NCBI RefSeq assembly: GCF_003202405.1
Contig: NZ_QJHL01000005.1
Coordinates: 248,001 to 312,000, forward strand
Direction: 5' to 3'
Length of the DNA: 64,000 nt
From: Flavobacterium hydrophilum
GTDB lineage: Bacteria > Bacteroidota > Bacteroidia > Flavobacteriales > Flavobacteriaceae
The first letter of the stretch is position 1; every line of letters starts with the position of its first letter. Positions 42,702 through 52,417 of the stretch are shown here, one piece after another. The notes under the pieces were generated by a model. The model searched no databases, had not been told where the DNA came from, and worked only from the letters and a program-made list of their open reading frames with translations. The position numbers were made by a program, and so were the translations under genes.

Positions 42702-45700
42702 TTAAAAGTTAAGATTTAGTCCCAAAAGATAAGTTCTTGGCATTGGATAGAATCCATAATCAATTCCGGCACCAATTGGAGACTGAGAAACCTGGTCTCT
42801 ATTAGTTGGACCAACTGACGCTCCCGGGTCAAACCCTCTGTATTTGGTAAATGTGTATAAATTATTTACTGCTCCATAAAGTCTTAATTTTGAAATACCC
42901 ACTTTTTGAGTAAGTGAAGGACTCAAAGTATATCCCAATTGTATATTTTGTATTCTTAAATAAGAGGCATCTTCAACATAATATTCAGAAAAATTATTAT
43001 TTGCAGTAGCTCCGGTAGTTACTCTTGGAATTGAATTAGAAGTTCCCTCTCCTGTCCATCTTCCTAAAACATAATTTAAATGATTTACATCTGTTAAATT
43101 TCTTTCGTAATTACGAACCATATCATTACCAATTGAAGCAAATGTATAAAGTGCAAAATCAAAGTTCTTATAATTCATTTGCAAATTAAAGCCCATTGTT
43201 GCTTCAGGAATCGGGTCGCCAATATTCGTTTTGTCATTAGTATCGATTACCCCGTCATTATTAACATCAACAAAGCGAATATCACCCGGAGCAGCATTAG
43301 CTCCTAATGCTAACTGAGAAGGATGTGCATTAACTTCGGCTTGATTTTGGAAAATTCCATCCGTTTTATAACCATAAAAATATCCAATTGGTTTTCCAAC
43401 TTCCATACGAGAAGGCGGTTGCTGTCCGACTGCAAATGCTCCTCCTTCAATAAAACCAGTACCATTGTTTACTTTTATAACTTCATTTTTTATAAAAGTT
43501 ACATTATACCCAACATTCATTGAAAAAGAATCTGAAAATTTCTCCTTGTAGTCTATTGCAAATTCAAAACCTGAGTTTCTTACAGTACCAGCATTGACTG
43601 TTGGTGCGCTTGCCCCGGGTGCTCCAGTACCATTAATTCCTGAAACAGGAATATTTGGAATCAATAAATCTTTTCTGGTATCAATAAAATAATCAGTAAC
43701 TATAGATACTTTATCATTAAATAACTTTAGATCTGCACCCACATCAAATTTTTGGGCTTCTTCCCATTTTATATTAGGATTTGGTAGTTGTCCCTGAGCT
43801 CTTCCTCCACTTAATTCGCCATCGAATACATAAGTTGCTTCACCATTTAAAATTCCTATATACCCGTAATTAGGAATTTGGTCATTTCCTAAAGTACCGT
43901 AACTTGCCCTAAATTTCAAAAAATTAATAGTTTTTGATTCTCCAAAGAAGCCTTCGTCAGAAACAACCCAGCCTCCTGTAACAGAAGGAAAATATCCTAC
44001 TTTATTTCCAGGGCCAAATTTAGTTGAAGCATCCCTTCTTACCATTGCTGATAATAGATACTTGCCTTTATAGTCGTACTGAGCTCTTGCAAAATAGGAC
44101 AATCTTCTTTGATCATAAGTGTAAGAACGACTAGTCAAAACTTTTGAAATCGTTGTTATTAAATCCAGATCAGCAAATTCCCATGAATTATAAGGTACAT
44201 CATAACCAGTACCAGAAAGACCTTTGCCCCACGTCTTATATATTGTTGTCCCAATTGTACCGGCAATGTTATGGTTCTCTCCAATTTTATTAGTGTATGT
44301 TCCAAAAAGGTCAAAAGAATAATCATTATCATTTACAGTACTTTGCGTTACTGAACTTTGTACTACATCAAATACTTTTCCTCCATAACTGATTTGTTTT
44401 GCAAATTCTTTTCTTTCACTATTTGAAGTATTAAAACCAAATGAACTTGATAGTACAAAACCTTTAAAAATTTTATAATCAAAGCCAAAATTTCCGTTGA
44501 TTTTTTTATAATTATAATCATTATAGGTATTTTCAATTTGTGCTAAAGGATTGATAATCTCGTTTCCTAAAGAATTTGGAATTATTGTAAAATCGCCATT
44601 TGCATCATATGCGCTAAATGTTGCAGGAATATTCAAAGCATTGAACAAAACTGATCCCAAACCATTTTCATTTAATGTTTTTCTGGTGAAATAGGTATAA
44701 ATAACATTTGTTTTAACTTTTAGTTTCTCACTTACATCAGCACCTAATGCTACTCTGGCTGTATTTCGCAGAAAACCGGATTTGTCTCCGCCTACAATCC
44801 CTTCCTGATCTAAATGTGAACCACTTACTGCATAACTAATTTTCTCAGAACCTCCAGAAATAGAGATATCATGATTAATAATAGGAACTCCTTTACCAAA
44901 AACTTCATCCTGCCAGTCAGTACCTTTCCCTAAACCGGTAACATTCGGATAAGGAAGCGGTTTTCCTCCGTTAGCATAACTTTCATTTAATAAAAGGGCA
45001 TATTCCGTAGCATTCAGAGTTGGTAATTTCCTTGACGTTTCCTGAAACCCTGTATAAGTATTGTACACAACTTTGGGTTTTGAATTTTTTTTACCCATTT
45101 TAGTTGTAACTAAAATAACTCCATTTGCTCCAATCGTACCATAGATAGCTGCCTGTGCATCTTTTAAAACGGTAATAGTTTCGATATCATTTGGATTTAA
45201 CAAACCTAAATCTCCAACATAGCCATCAATAATAGCTGTTGGTTTGTTTTCTCCATTAGTAGCAATACCACGTATACGAATGTCTAATCCTGCACCGGGA
45301 GCACCTGATTGTGAAGTTACATTTACACCCGAAATAGTTCCTTGTAACGCTTGTTCTACTTTAATAGGTTTTAATGTTTCGATAGTCTTGCTGTCAACAA
45401 TGGCCACTGCTCCTGTAACTTCCCTCTTTTTTTGGCTTCCGTAACCAATTACAACAACTTCTTCCAATGACTTTGCATCATCACTCATCTTAACAGTAAT
45501 CTTGTTACTCGAAACCGAAACTTCCTGAGTTCGGAAACCAATGTAACTTAAAACAATTACAGTACCTTTTGACAGGCCTGATAATTTAAACGATCCGTCA
45601 AAATCTGTGGTTGTACTTTGTGATGAACTTTTAACTTTTACATTTACTCCAGGTAATGACATTCCCGAGGCATCCAGCACCGTACCATTTACATCAAATG

Positions 45701-45761
45701 TCTGCGAAAACGCAAAAGAGGTAAATAGCAGCAATACCATTAATAATAATTTTGGTTTCAT
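42702..45761 (-). CDS. SusC/RagA TonB-dependent glycan transporter
   Basis: 1019 residues. Signal peptide (to A-F-S-Q), a carboxypeptidase-D-like N-terminal domain (about 22-97; V-L-D-A-S-G-M-S-L-P-G-V-N-V), the plug domain beginning E-E-V-V-V-I-G-Y-G-S-Q-K-K-R-E-V-T-G-A-V, and a 22-stranded barrel ending in N-L-N-F. It imports oligosaccharide across the outer membrane, driven by TonB, with SusD as lid. First gene of the glucan operon; a -7 element lies upstream at 45817-45824. No additional FecR/ECF pair is present, so the control is likely through the regulator upstream. Confidence 0.95.
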   Translation of the reverse strand: MKPKLLLMVLLLFTSFAFSQTFDVNGTVLDASGMSLPGVNVKVKSSSQSTTTDFDGSFKLSGLSKGTVIVLSYIGFRTQEVSVSSNKITVKMSDDAKSLEEVVVIGYGSQKKREVTGAVAIVDSKTIETLKPIKVEQALQGTISGVNVTSQSGAPGAGLDIRIRGIATNGENKPTAIIDGYVGDLGLLNPNDIETITVLKDAQAAIYGTIGANGVILVTTKMGKKNSKPKVVYNTYTGFQETSRKLPTLNATEYALLLNESYANGGKPLPYPNVTGLGKGTDWQDEVFGKGVPIINHDISISGGSEKISYAVSGSHLDQEGIVGGDKSGFLRNTARVALGADVSEKLKVKTNVIYTYFTRKTLNENGLGSVLFNALNIPATFSAYDANGDFTIIPNSLGNEIINPLAQIENTYNDYNYKKINGNFGFDYKIFKGFVLSSSFGFNTSNSERKEFAKQISYGGKVFDVVQSSVTQSTVNDNDYSFDLFGTYTNKIGENHNIAGTIGTTIYKTWGKGLSGTGYDVPYNSWEFADLDLITTISKVLTSRSYTYDQRRLSYFARAQYDYKGKYLLSAMVRRDASTKFGPGNKVGYFPSVTGGWVVSDEGFFGESKTINFLKFRASYGTLGNDQIPNYGYIGILNGEATYVFDGELSGGRAQGQLPNPNIKWEEAQKFDVGADLKLFNDKVSIVTDYFIDTRKDLLIPNIPVSGINGTGAPGASAPTVNAGTVRNSGFEFAIDYKEKFSDSFSMNVGYNVTFIKNEVIKVNNGTGFIEGGAFAVGQQPPSRMEVGKPIGYFYGYKTDGIFQNQAEVNAHPSQLALGANAAPGDIRFVDVNNDGVIDTNDKTNIGDPIPEATMGFNLQMNYKNFDFALYTFASIGNDMVRNYERNLTDVNHLNYVLGRWTGEGTSNSIPRVTTGATANNNFSEYYVEDASYLRIQNIQLGYTLSPSLTQKVGISKLRLYGAVNNLYTFTKYRGFDPGASVGPTNRDQVSQSPIGAGIDYGFYPMPRTYLLGLNLNF

Positions 45762-45816
45762 AATTTAGTTAGTTTTTATTTAATGCTAAAAGTATTCTAT
45801 CTCTTTGATAAAAAGA

Positions 45817-45824
45817 CAAAATTA
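45817..45824 (-). promoter_or_regulatory. -7 element of the SusC operon
   Basis: On the minus strand, TAATTTTG fits TAnnTTTG, 56 bases before the susC start. No -33 TTG is present at 17-23 bases, as expected if the operon needs an activator. Confidence 0.5.
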
Positions 45825-46001
45825 ACCTCAACAAAAAACATACATCGTAAAAAAACCAATATTAAAATAAACATGCATTAAAAAAACCTCTATTTAATAA
45901 CAATTCAGCAATGTTAATTTCCTTAACAATTAAGTGTAAAAATCACAATAAAAGGTTAATGTTGAGGTAATGTATAGTTGTTTTTTAGCTTATTTCACTG
46001 A

Positions 46002-48803
46002 CTATACAGATAAAATATATTCTACTAAACCTATTTCGTGCTGTAAATCCATTTTTTTTCGTAATCGATATCTTTTTATTTCAACACTTCGTACCGAAAT
46101 ATTAAACAATGGCGCAATCTCTTTTGAAGAAAGATTCAATCGCAGGTATGCGCAAAGTCGCAAATCATTTGGAGTAAGGAGTGGATGGATTACTTTAATT
46201 CTTTTTAGAAAGTCTTTATCAGCATTATCAAAAGCTTCTTTAAAAACTTTCCAGGAATCTTCCTCGGTAATATTATCATTTATCGTTCTAATTACCGATT
46301 TTATATTTTTATCATCATTTTGAGTAGTTTTCTTCAAATCTTCTTTAATAAAAGCCAAAAGCTCATTTTTACTATTCAGACTCATTGTTGAAACTGCCAA
46401 TTCGCGATTTTTATTATCTACATCTTGTGATAATTGTTCATTTCGAAGCTGCATTAATTGCTGTTCGTTTTCAAGCTCTTTAATTTCTAACAACAAGTTA
46501 TTCTCTTCAATCAATTTCTCTTTTTGTTTTTGATAAAAATTCCGGTAAGCTTTATTTATAAAATACCCAATAATAACAAGAATTAACAAATAAATAAAAC
46601 AAGCGACATTGGTTAAATACCAAGGCTTTAAAATTACAAAAGTATAATTAGCTGTGTTTTGTAAAAGTGTGTTGGCATATTTTGCACGAACTTTGAAAGT
46701 ATATTTTCCTGGTGGTAAATTTTTAAAATTCACCGAAGATTTTGTACTCCATTCACTCCACTCATTCTGGAAACCTTCCAACAGATACTGATATTCTGAA
46801 TTGATATATTTATTGTATTCCGGAACAGTATAATTTAAAGTAATATTGTTTTCATTCGATTCAAATCTTCCTTCATCATTTAAAACAACATTTTTTAAAG
46901 CCTGATTTTGCTCGTTAATTAAAATTTCTGAAATTGAAACGGTATAGTTTTTAAAACTTAGATCATCAATATTAAGCGTATAATAACCATCTGTAGTACC
47001 AATTAAATAAGTTGATTTTGAAATTTGAGTAATATTTTCAAAACCCAACATTGAATTCGTTAAAGAGGATGGAATTGGGATAACATTTTGCTTTAATTGA
47101 TTACTTAGCTTACTGGCAGAAAAATAATGAATGTAATTTTTAGAAAAAAGCCAGATTTTATTTGATTGGTCTACAATTAATTTTCCCGACGTATATTCAT
47201 CCTTTTCAAAAATAGAACTCAGTAATTTATCTTTTTCAAATTGTTTTGTAACTGAATTTAGTTTAAAAATACCATCTTTATAAGCATAATAAATGGCATT
47301 ATTAAATTTCGTCAGACCTGCATTTTTTCCTTTATTAGGAGAAGAATAAGCATGAAAATCTTCTGCTTTTGAAAAAGAATAATCAGGTTTAAACCTAAAG
47401 ATTCCTTTGTATTCGTGGCTTACATACACTTCCAGGCCTGGAGCAATTTCAAAATAACGCGACGAATAATTAAAACCTTCGATTTTATTTTTAAATCGCC
47501 ATTGATTATTAGCTTTCTCTAAAACCGAAATACCATAATAATTTCCCTGAAGCAAAATATTTTTATTGTTTGGAACAGCCTCAAACTTCCATGTTCCTGA
47601 ACTTCGAAATATATTTTTGGCCGATGTATTTTCTACAATAAAAGTTCCCGAATCGTGTCCGCAGAAAAGTGTATTATCATATTCAAATAATGACCAGACT
47701 TGCCCTTTTGTTCCATTAACAAAATCAAAATCCCCCGTGCTTTGATATTTTTTACAAAACAATCCCTGATTTGTTCCTACATACAGCATTCCGTTATGTG
47801 CAATTGAAGCATAAACAGTTCCTAAAACGCCTGTATCATCTGTAAAACTGTGCACAGGGGTCTGAAGATTGATACAATTAATTCCGTTATCAAGGCCAAT
47901 CCAAACATTCTGGTCTTTATCTTCAAACAGAGACAAAGCGGTATTATTGCTTAATCCTTTACTTTGTGTAATATGATAATTTAGTTTTCCTGTATTTGAT
48001 AAAATAAAAATTCCGTTAGAAACAGTTCCTAATGCATAACCTCCGTCATGAAGCTTCTGACTGCTATAAACAAAACTTGATTTTATCTGTGCATCTATTT
48101 CAGTTGCAAAAGGAGTTAATGATGATCCGACAAGCTTATAAAATCCATCTAATTGTGTTTGAATTAACAAACCTTCGTCTATGGAAAAAACATTTACAAT
48201 TGTATATTTTTTTAGAATGGGGTTGTTTGAAACCAATTTTCCTTTTCCCCCTTCAATTTCAAAAAGCCCTTCATTTAGCGTTTGATAATAAATCGAATTT
48301 TTAGTACCGAATGATTTTACAACACCATTTTTTGGCGAAATAATTTTAAAAGTTTTTGTTTTGGTATCATAAATATAAATTCGGTTCAAAGACTGAAATA
48401 AAATCCACTGATCATATTTTAGAATGTTCCAAAACTGTTCGTCATCCAGAATTTTATTTTTGATCGTGTCGCTAAGCGAAGTATATTTTAATTTGCCATC
48501 TGATTGCCTGGTCCAATAACCAAAATTCATATAGCAACCTGTATAAATCTTATTATCAATTACTTTTACAGATCGCATAATGGTTTCGTTTGGAGTTGGA
48601 TATAACTCCCAATTTGTTCCATTATATTCTAAAAGCCCTTCATTATTTGCAAAATAGATTATATTTTGGTCATCCTGCGAAATCATCCAGCTTTGATTTC
48701 CTGCGCCATAAACAGTCGAAGGATATTTAATAATTGGTGGTAATTCCTGAGAAAATAAGGTAAAACCTAATAAAGAACAAAGTATGTAAAGTTTCGTTTT
48801 CAA
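46002..48803 (-). CDS. Propeller/Y_Y_Y/LuxR-HTH membrane regulator of the PUL
   Basis: 933 residues with TTG as the only plausible start: the signal peptide (K-T-K-L-Y-I-L-C-S-L-L-G-F) follows directly, and a stop lies 7 codons upstream with no ATG. Residues 20-620 form the periplasmic propeller repeats, about 640-705 the Y_Y_Y domain (S-E-Y-Q-Y-L-L-E-G-F, P-P-G-K-Y-T-F-K-V), 712-735 a membrane helix, then a coiled coil, and at 860-930 a LuxR-type helix-turn-helix (L-T-P-N-D-L-R-L-C-A-Y-L, S-V-R-S-V-E-I-K-R-Y-R-L-R-K-K). There is no kinase or receiver, so it is a one-component relative of the hybrid two-component sensors: sugar binding outside, DNA binding inside. It lies upstream of susC in the same direction. 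Confidence 0.88.
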   Translation of the reverse strand: MKTKLYILCSLLGFTLFSQELPPIIKYPSTVYGAGNQSWMISQDDQNIIYFANNEGLLEYNGTNWELYPTPNETIMRSVKVIDNKIYTGCYMNFGYWTRQSDGKLKYTSLSDTIKNKILDDEQFWNILKYDQWILFQSLNRIYIYDTKTKTFKIISPKNGVVKSFGTKNSIYYQTLNEGLFEIEGGKGKLVSNNPILKKYTIVNVFSIDEGLLIQTQLDGFYKLVGSSLTPFATEIDAQIKSSFVYSSQKLHDGGYALGTVSNGIFILSNTGKLNYHITQSKGLSNNTALSLFEDKDQNVWIGLDNGINCINLQTPVHSFTDDTGVLGTVYASIAHNGMLYVGTNQGLFCKKYQSTGDFDFVNGTKGQVWSLFEYDNTLFCGHDSGTFIVENTSAKNIFRSSGTWKFEAVPNNKNILLQGNYYGISVLEKANNQWRFKNKIEGFNYSSRYFEIAPGLEVYVSHEYKGIFRFKPDYSFSKAEDFHAYSSPNKGKNAGLTKFNNAIYYAYKDGIFKLNSVTKQFEKDKLLSSIFEKDEYTSGKLIVDQSNKIWLFSKNYIHYFSASKLSNQLKQNVIPIPSSLTNSMLGFENITQISKSTYLIGTTDGYYTLNIDDLSFKNYTVSISEILINEQNQALKNVVLNDEGRFESNENNITLNYTVPEYNKYINSEYQYLLEGFQNEWSEWSTKSSVNFKNLPPGKYTFKVRAKYANTLLQNTANYTFVILKPWYLTNVACFIYLLILVIIGYFINKAYRNFYQKQKEKLIEENNLLLEIKELENEQQLMQLRNEQLSQDVDNKNRELAVSTMSLNSKNELLAFIKEDLKKTTQNDDKNIKSVIRTINDNITEEDSWKVFKEAFDNADKDFLKRIKVIHPLLTPNDLRLCAYLRLNLSSKEIAPLFNISVRSVEIKRYRLRKKMDLQHEIGLVEYILSV

Positions 48804-48966
48804 ATTTATACGGTTAATTTGTTATAAAATCAGTTCTAAAATAGCTTATTTTAAATCAAACCTGCAAATTTTTAATAAATATATCCATAAGAAAAAGTTT
48901 GTCTTCCTTAGCTATTCTGTTAAAATTTGGAACAATCTCCTTAACAAAACTGAATTTAAAATTGAT

Positions 48967-48974
48967 TACTTTTG
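48967..48974 (+). promoter_or_regulatory. -7 element of uvrA
   Basis: TACTTTTG, an exact TAnnTTTG match, 19 bases before the ATG at 48993; the leader would be very short. Confidence 0.4.
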
Positions 48975-48992
48975 TAGAAATTGACTTTTTTT

Positions 48993-51791
48993 ATGCAAAT
49001 TGATCTTTCTACACTCGACCCAAAACACAATATCATCATTAAAGGAGCCCAGGTACATAATTTAAAAAATGTAGATGTTGCCATTCCACGAAACAAACTT
49101 GTAGTCATCACAGGACTTTCAGGATCAGGAAAGTCAAGTTTGGCATTTGATACTTTATATGCTGAAGGGCAACGTCGTTATGTAGAAAGTTTATCATCAT
49201 ATGCACGCCAATTCTTAGGGCGTTTAGACAAACCTAAAGTAGAATACATTAAAGGAATAGCCCCTGCTATTGCCATTGAGCAAAAGGTAAATACAACAAA
49301 TGCTCGTTCTACAGTTGGGACTTCTACTGAAATCTACGATTATATCAAACTTTTATTTGCCAGGATTGGACGTACTTATTCGCCGATTTCAGGCAGGGAA
49401 GTCAAAAAAAATACGGTAACAGATGTAGTTTCAGATGTAAAAAGTTTTCAACTGGATAGCAAATGGTTATTGCTTGCTCCTATTCATCTTGAAGAAGGCC
49501 GCCAGCTCGAAGACAAACTTAAGGTTCTTTTACAACAAGGATTTGCCCGTATTTTAGTTGATAACGAAATGGTTCGTCTGGATGAATTTACACCTACAGA
49601 TATTCACAAATTAGATAATAAAGATATTTTATTAGTCATTGACAGAATCGTCGTTAAAGAAGAAGAAGAATTCTATAATCGCCTCGCTGATGCTGTACAA
49701 ACTGCTTTTTTTGAAGGAAAGGGAATTTGTTACCTTCAGGAGTTAGGCTCAGACAAAAGATTTACATATTCAAACAATTTTGAATTAGACGGCATTACGT
49801 TCCTTGAACCAAATGTCCATTTATTCAGTTTCAACAATCCTTATGGCGCCTGCCCTGTTTGTGAAGGCTATGGAAATATTATTGGTATTGATGCTGATTT
49901 GGTTGTACCAAACACATCATTATCTGTTTTTGAAAGTGCTATTTATCCATGGAGAGGCGAAAGTATGAGCTGGTATAAAGATGAATTTGTAAAACATGCT
50001 TATAAATTTGATTTTCCAATTCACAAACCCTTTTTCGAACTCACAGAAGATCAGAAAGATTTAATTTGGAAAGGGAATCAATATTTTCAGGGATTAAACG
50101 GTTTCTTTAAGGAACTTGAAGAGAAAAATTACAAAATACAAAATCGTGTAATGTTGTCCCGTTATCGCGGAAAAACAAAATGTAACGCTTGTCGTGGAAA
50201 ACGCTTACGCGAAGAAGCTTCGTATGTAAAAATAAACGGCAAAACAGTATCTGATTTAGTTGATTTACCAATTAAACATCTGGTGACTTTTTTCAAAAAT
50301 ATAGATTTGAATGTTTACGAACAGCAAATCGCAAAACGTTTGATGATTGAAATCAACAATCGTCTCTCATTTTTGACTGAAGTTGGTTTGGATTATCTTA
50401 CTTTAAATAGAAATTCAGCCACACTTTCGGGAGGAGAATCTCAAAGAATAAATCTTGCTACTTCGCTGGGAAGCAGTTTAGTTGGATCAATGTATATTCT
50501 GGATGAGCCAAGTATTGGCCTGCATCCAAAAGACTCTGAACGATTGATAAAAGTTTTGCTCTCGCTTCGTGATTTAGGGAATACCGTAATTGTGGTTGAA
50601 CACGATGAAGATATTATGAAAGCTGCTGATATGATTATTGATATTGGTCCTGAAGCAGGAACTTTTGGAGGGAATCTGGTCGCTCAGGGAACCTACGATG
50701 AAATTCTAAAATCAGAGTCTTTAACAGCTAAATATTTAAATGGTGATTTAGAGATTTCGGTTCCAAAAAAGAGACGGAAATTCAAAAATCATATTGATAT
50801 CATTGGTGCACGCGAAAACAATTTGAAGAATATCAATGTTACTTTTCCATTGGATATCTTAACAGTAATTACAGGTGTTTCAGGAAGTGGAAAAAGTACA
50901 TTAATCAAAAAGATATTATTTCCTGCCATGCAGAAAAAACTAGAAAACGCTGCCGAAAAAGCGGGTCAGTTTAGTGAAATAACAGGCTCTTTTTCGCAAA
51001 TAAAACATATCGAATATGTTGATCAAAATCCTATTGGAAGAAGTTCGAGGTCAAATCCTGTTACCTACATAAAAGCTTATGATGATATCCGTGATTTGTA
51101 TGCTAAAGAAAAACTTTCTAAAATAAGAGGTTACCAGGCCAAACATTTTTCTTTTAATGTCGATGGTGGCCGATGTGAAACCTGTAAAGGAGAAGGCTCT
51201 ATAAACGTTGAAATGGTTTTCATGGCAGATGTTTCTCTACCTTGTGAAACCTGCGGAGGAAAAAGATTCAAAAAAGAAATTCTTGAAATTAATTTCAACG
51301 AAAAAAACATCAACGATATTCTAACTATGACTATTGATGATGCTATTGCTTTTTTTGAAAAAAATAAACAGACAAAAATTACTCAAAAACTACAGCCACT
51401 TCAGGATGTTGGTTTAGGATATGTGCAGTTAGGACAATCGTCTTCAACACTCTCAGGTGGAGAAGCACAACGTATTAAATTGGCCTCTTTTTTAGTAAAA
51501 GGCGCTACGAAAGACAAAGCTTTATTTGTTTTTGACGAACCTACAACAGGATTACATTTTCATGATATCAAAAAATTACTGGCATCGTTTGATGCTCTTA
51601 TCGAAAAGGGACATTCGATTATTGTAATTGAGCACAATCTTGACCTTATAAAATGTGCCGACTGGATTATTGATTTAGGTCCTGAAGGCGGAGAAAACGG
51701 CGGTCATTTATTAGCCACAGGAACACCGGAAGACATTGTAAAAGTGAAAGAATCTGTTACAGGAATTTATTTAAAGGACAAACTAAACTAA
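48993..51791 (+). CDS. uvrA: Excinuclease ABC subunit A
   Basis: 932 residues from the ATG at 48993 (a TTG four codons earlier also exists; I prefer the ATG giving M-Q-I-D-L-S). It has two ABC ATPase halves, with Walker A motifs G-L-S-G-S-G-K-S-S and G-V-S-G-S-G-K-S-T, signatures L-S-G-G-E-S-Q-R and L-S-G-G-E-A-Q-R, and zinc modules C-P-V-C-E-G..C-N-A-C-R-G and C-E-T-C-K-G..C-E-T-C-G-G. UvrA finds DNA damage and loads UvrB in nucleotide excision repair. Transcribed alone; ends at a strong hairpin. Confidence 0.96.
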   Translation: MQIDLSTLDPKHNIIIKGAQVHNLKNVDVAIPRNKLVVITGLSGSGKSSLAFDTLYAEGQRRYVESLSSYARQFLGRLDKPKVEYIKGIAPAIAIEQKVNTTNARSTVGTSTEIYDYIKLLFARIGRTYSPISGREVKKNTVTDVVSDVKSFQLDSKWLLLAPIHLEEGRQLEDKLKVLLQQGFARILVDNEMVRLDEFTPTDIHKLDNKDILLVIDRIVVKEEEEFYNRLADAVQTAFFEGKGICYLQELGSDKRFTYSNNFELDGITFLEPNVHLFSFNNPYGACPVCEGYGNIIGIDADLVVPNTSLSVFESAIYPWRGESMSWYKDEFVKHAYKFDFPIHKPFFELTEDQKDLIWKGNQYFQGLNGFFKELEEKNYKIQNRVMLSRYRGKTKCNACRGKRLREEASYVKINGKTVSDLVDLPIKHLVTFFKNIDLNVYEQQIAKRLMIEINNRLSFLTEVGLDYLTLNRNSATLSGGESQRINLATSLGSSLVGSMYILDEPSIGLHPKDSERLIKVLLSLRDLGNTVIVVEHDEDIMKAADMIIDIGPEAGTFGGNLVAQGTYDEILKSESLTAKYLNGDLEISVPKKRRKFKNHIDIIGARENNLKNINVTFPLDILTVITGVSGSGKSTLIKKILFPAMQKKLENAAEKAGQFSEITGSFSQIKHIEYVDQNPIGRSSRSNPVTYIKAYDDIRDLYAKEKLSKIRGYQAKHFSFNVDGGRCETCKGEGSINVEMVFMADVSLPCETCGGKRFKKEILEINFNEKNINDILTMTIDDAIAFFEKNKQTKITQKLQPLQDVGLGYVQLGQSSSTLSGGEAQRIKLASFLVKGATKDKALFVFDEPTTGLHFHDIKKLLASFDALIEKGHSIIVIEHNLDLIKCADWIIDLGPEGGENGGHLLATGTPEDIVKVKESVTGIYLKDKLN

Positions 51792-51797
51792 ATAAAT

Positions 51798-51858
51798 TAG
51801 CCACGAATTACTTCTTTTTATTGATTAGTAAAAAGAAATAACTCGTGGCTATTTTTTT
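51798..51858. terminator. Terminator between uvrA and the convergent small gene
   Basis: A 22-base stem (51798-51819 with 51830-51851) with two mismatches, 10-base loop, followed by seven T. Long and strong. Confidence 0.85.
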
Positions 51859-51873
51859 AAAATTATTTAATTG

Positions 51874-52173
51874 CTAAGCAACTAAACATCTTTCTTCAAA
51901 AGGAACTCCATCTTCATCTATAGCAACTAAAATCTTTTTTTGTTTAGATGCTTCAACTGTAAGATACAACCAAGCAACTGACCACAAACCTAATGTTAAA
52001 CAAAAAATTATAAAATTGAATCCATGGTCTACAGCTTTTCCTCCTTTTGAAAGTACAGCAAAGAGCATTTTGTCATTACGCTCTTCAAGTACAAATCCAT
52101 TATGAACCTTTTTTGAGATCATATTAGAAAATACTTGTAAACTTTCTTCCGGGTTGAATTGATTGTTTTTCAT
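51874..52173 (-). CDS. Small membrane protein, function unknown
   Basis: 99 residues. A hydrophilic N-terminal half (M-K-N-N-Q-F-N-P-E-E-S-L-Q-V-F-S, then H-N-G-F-V-L-E-E-R-N-D) and one or two hydrophobic helices at about 52-72 (F-N-F-I-I-F-C-L-T-L-G-L-W-S), ending K-K-I-L-V-A-I-D-E-D-G. I do not recognise a family. The start is the only ATG in frame near the usual spacing. The intergenic 52174-52417 is AT-rich with nothing I can name. Confidence 0.65.
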   Translation of the reverse strand: MKNNQFNPEESLQVFSNMISKKVHNGFVLEERNDKMLFAVLSKGGKAVDHGFNFIIFCLTLGLWSVAWLYLTVEASKQKKILVAIDEDGVPFEERCLVA

Positions 52174-52417
52174 AATAGTTAACTAAAAAATCTTGCTTAA
52201 TTATTTAAACATTAATTTTTAACAAAAATAAAAAAACTCAACATCTTTAACAATACCCACTTTTAGTGATTTATAAGAAAATTTTTAACATAAAAGAGGA
52301 TTTGTTATTAATTTGAGAACTTAAAGTTAATTTTTATCTTATAAAATACAAAATAAACAACTGTAAATTTCAATAATAAAACCTATCTATTCAACATATT
52401 GAACCCTGTAAATCGTA

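Noticed and set aside
45961..46010. TGTATAGT/ACTATACA inverted repeat around the stop of the PUL regulator.
   Set aside because: Large loop and no T-run; weak as a terminator.
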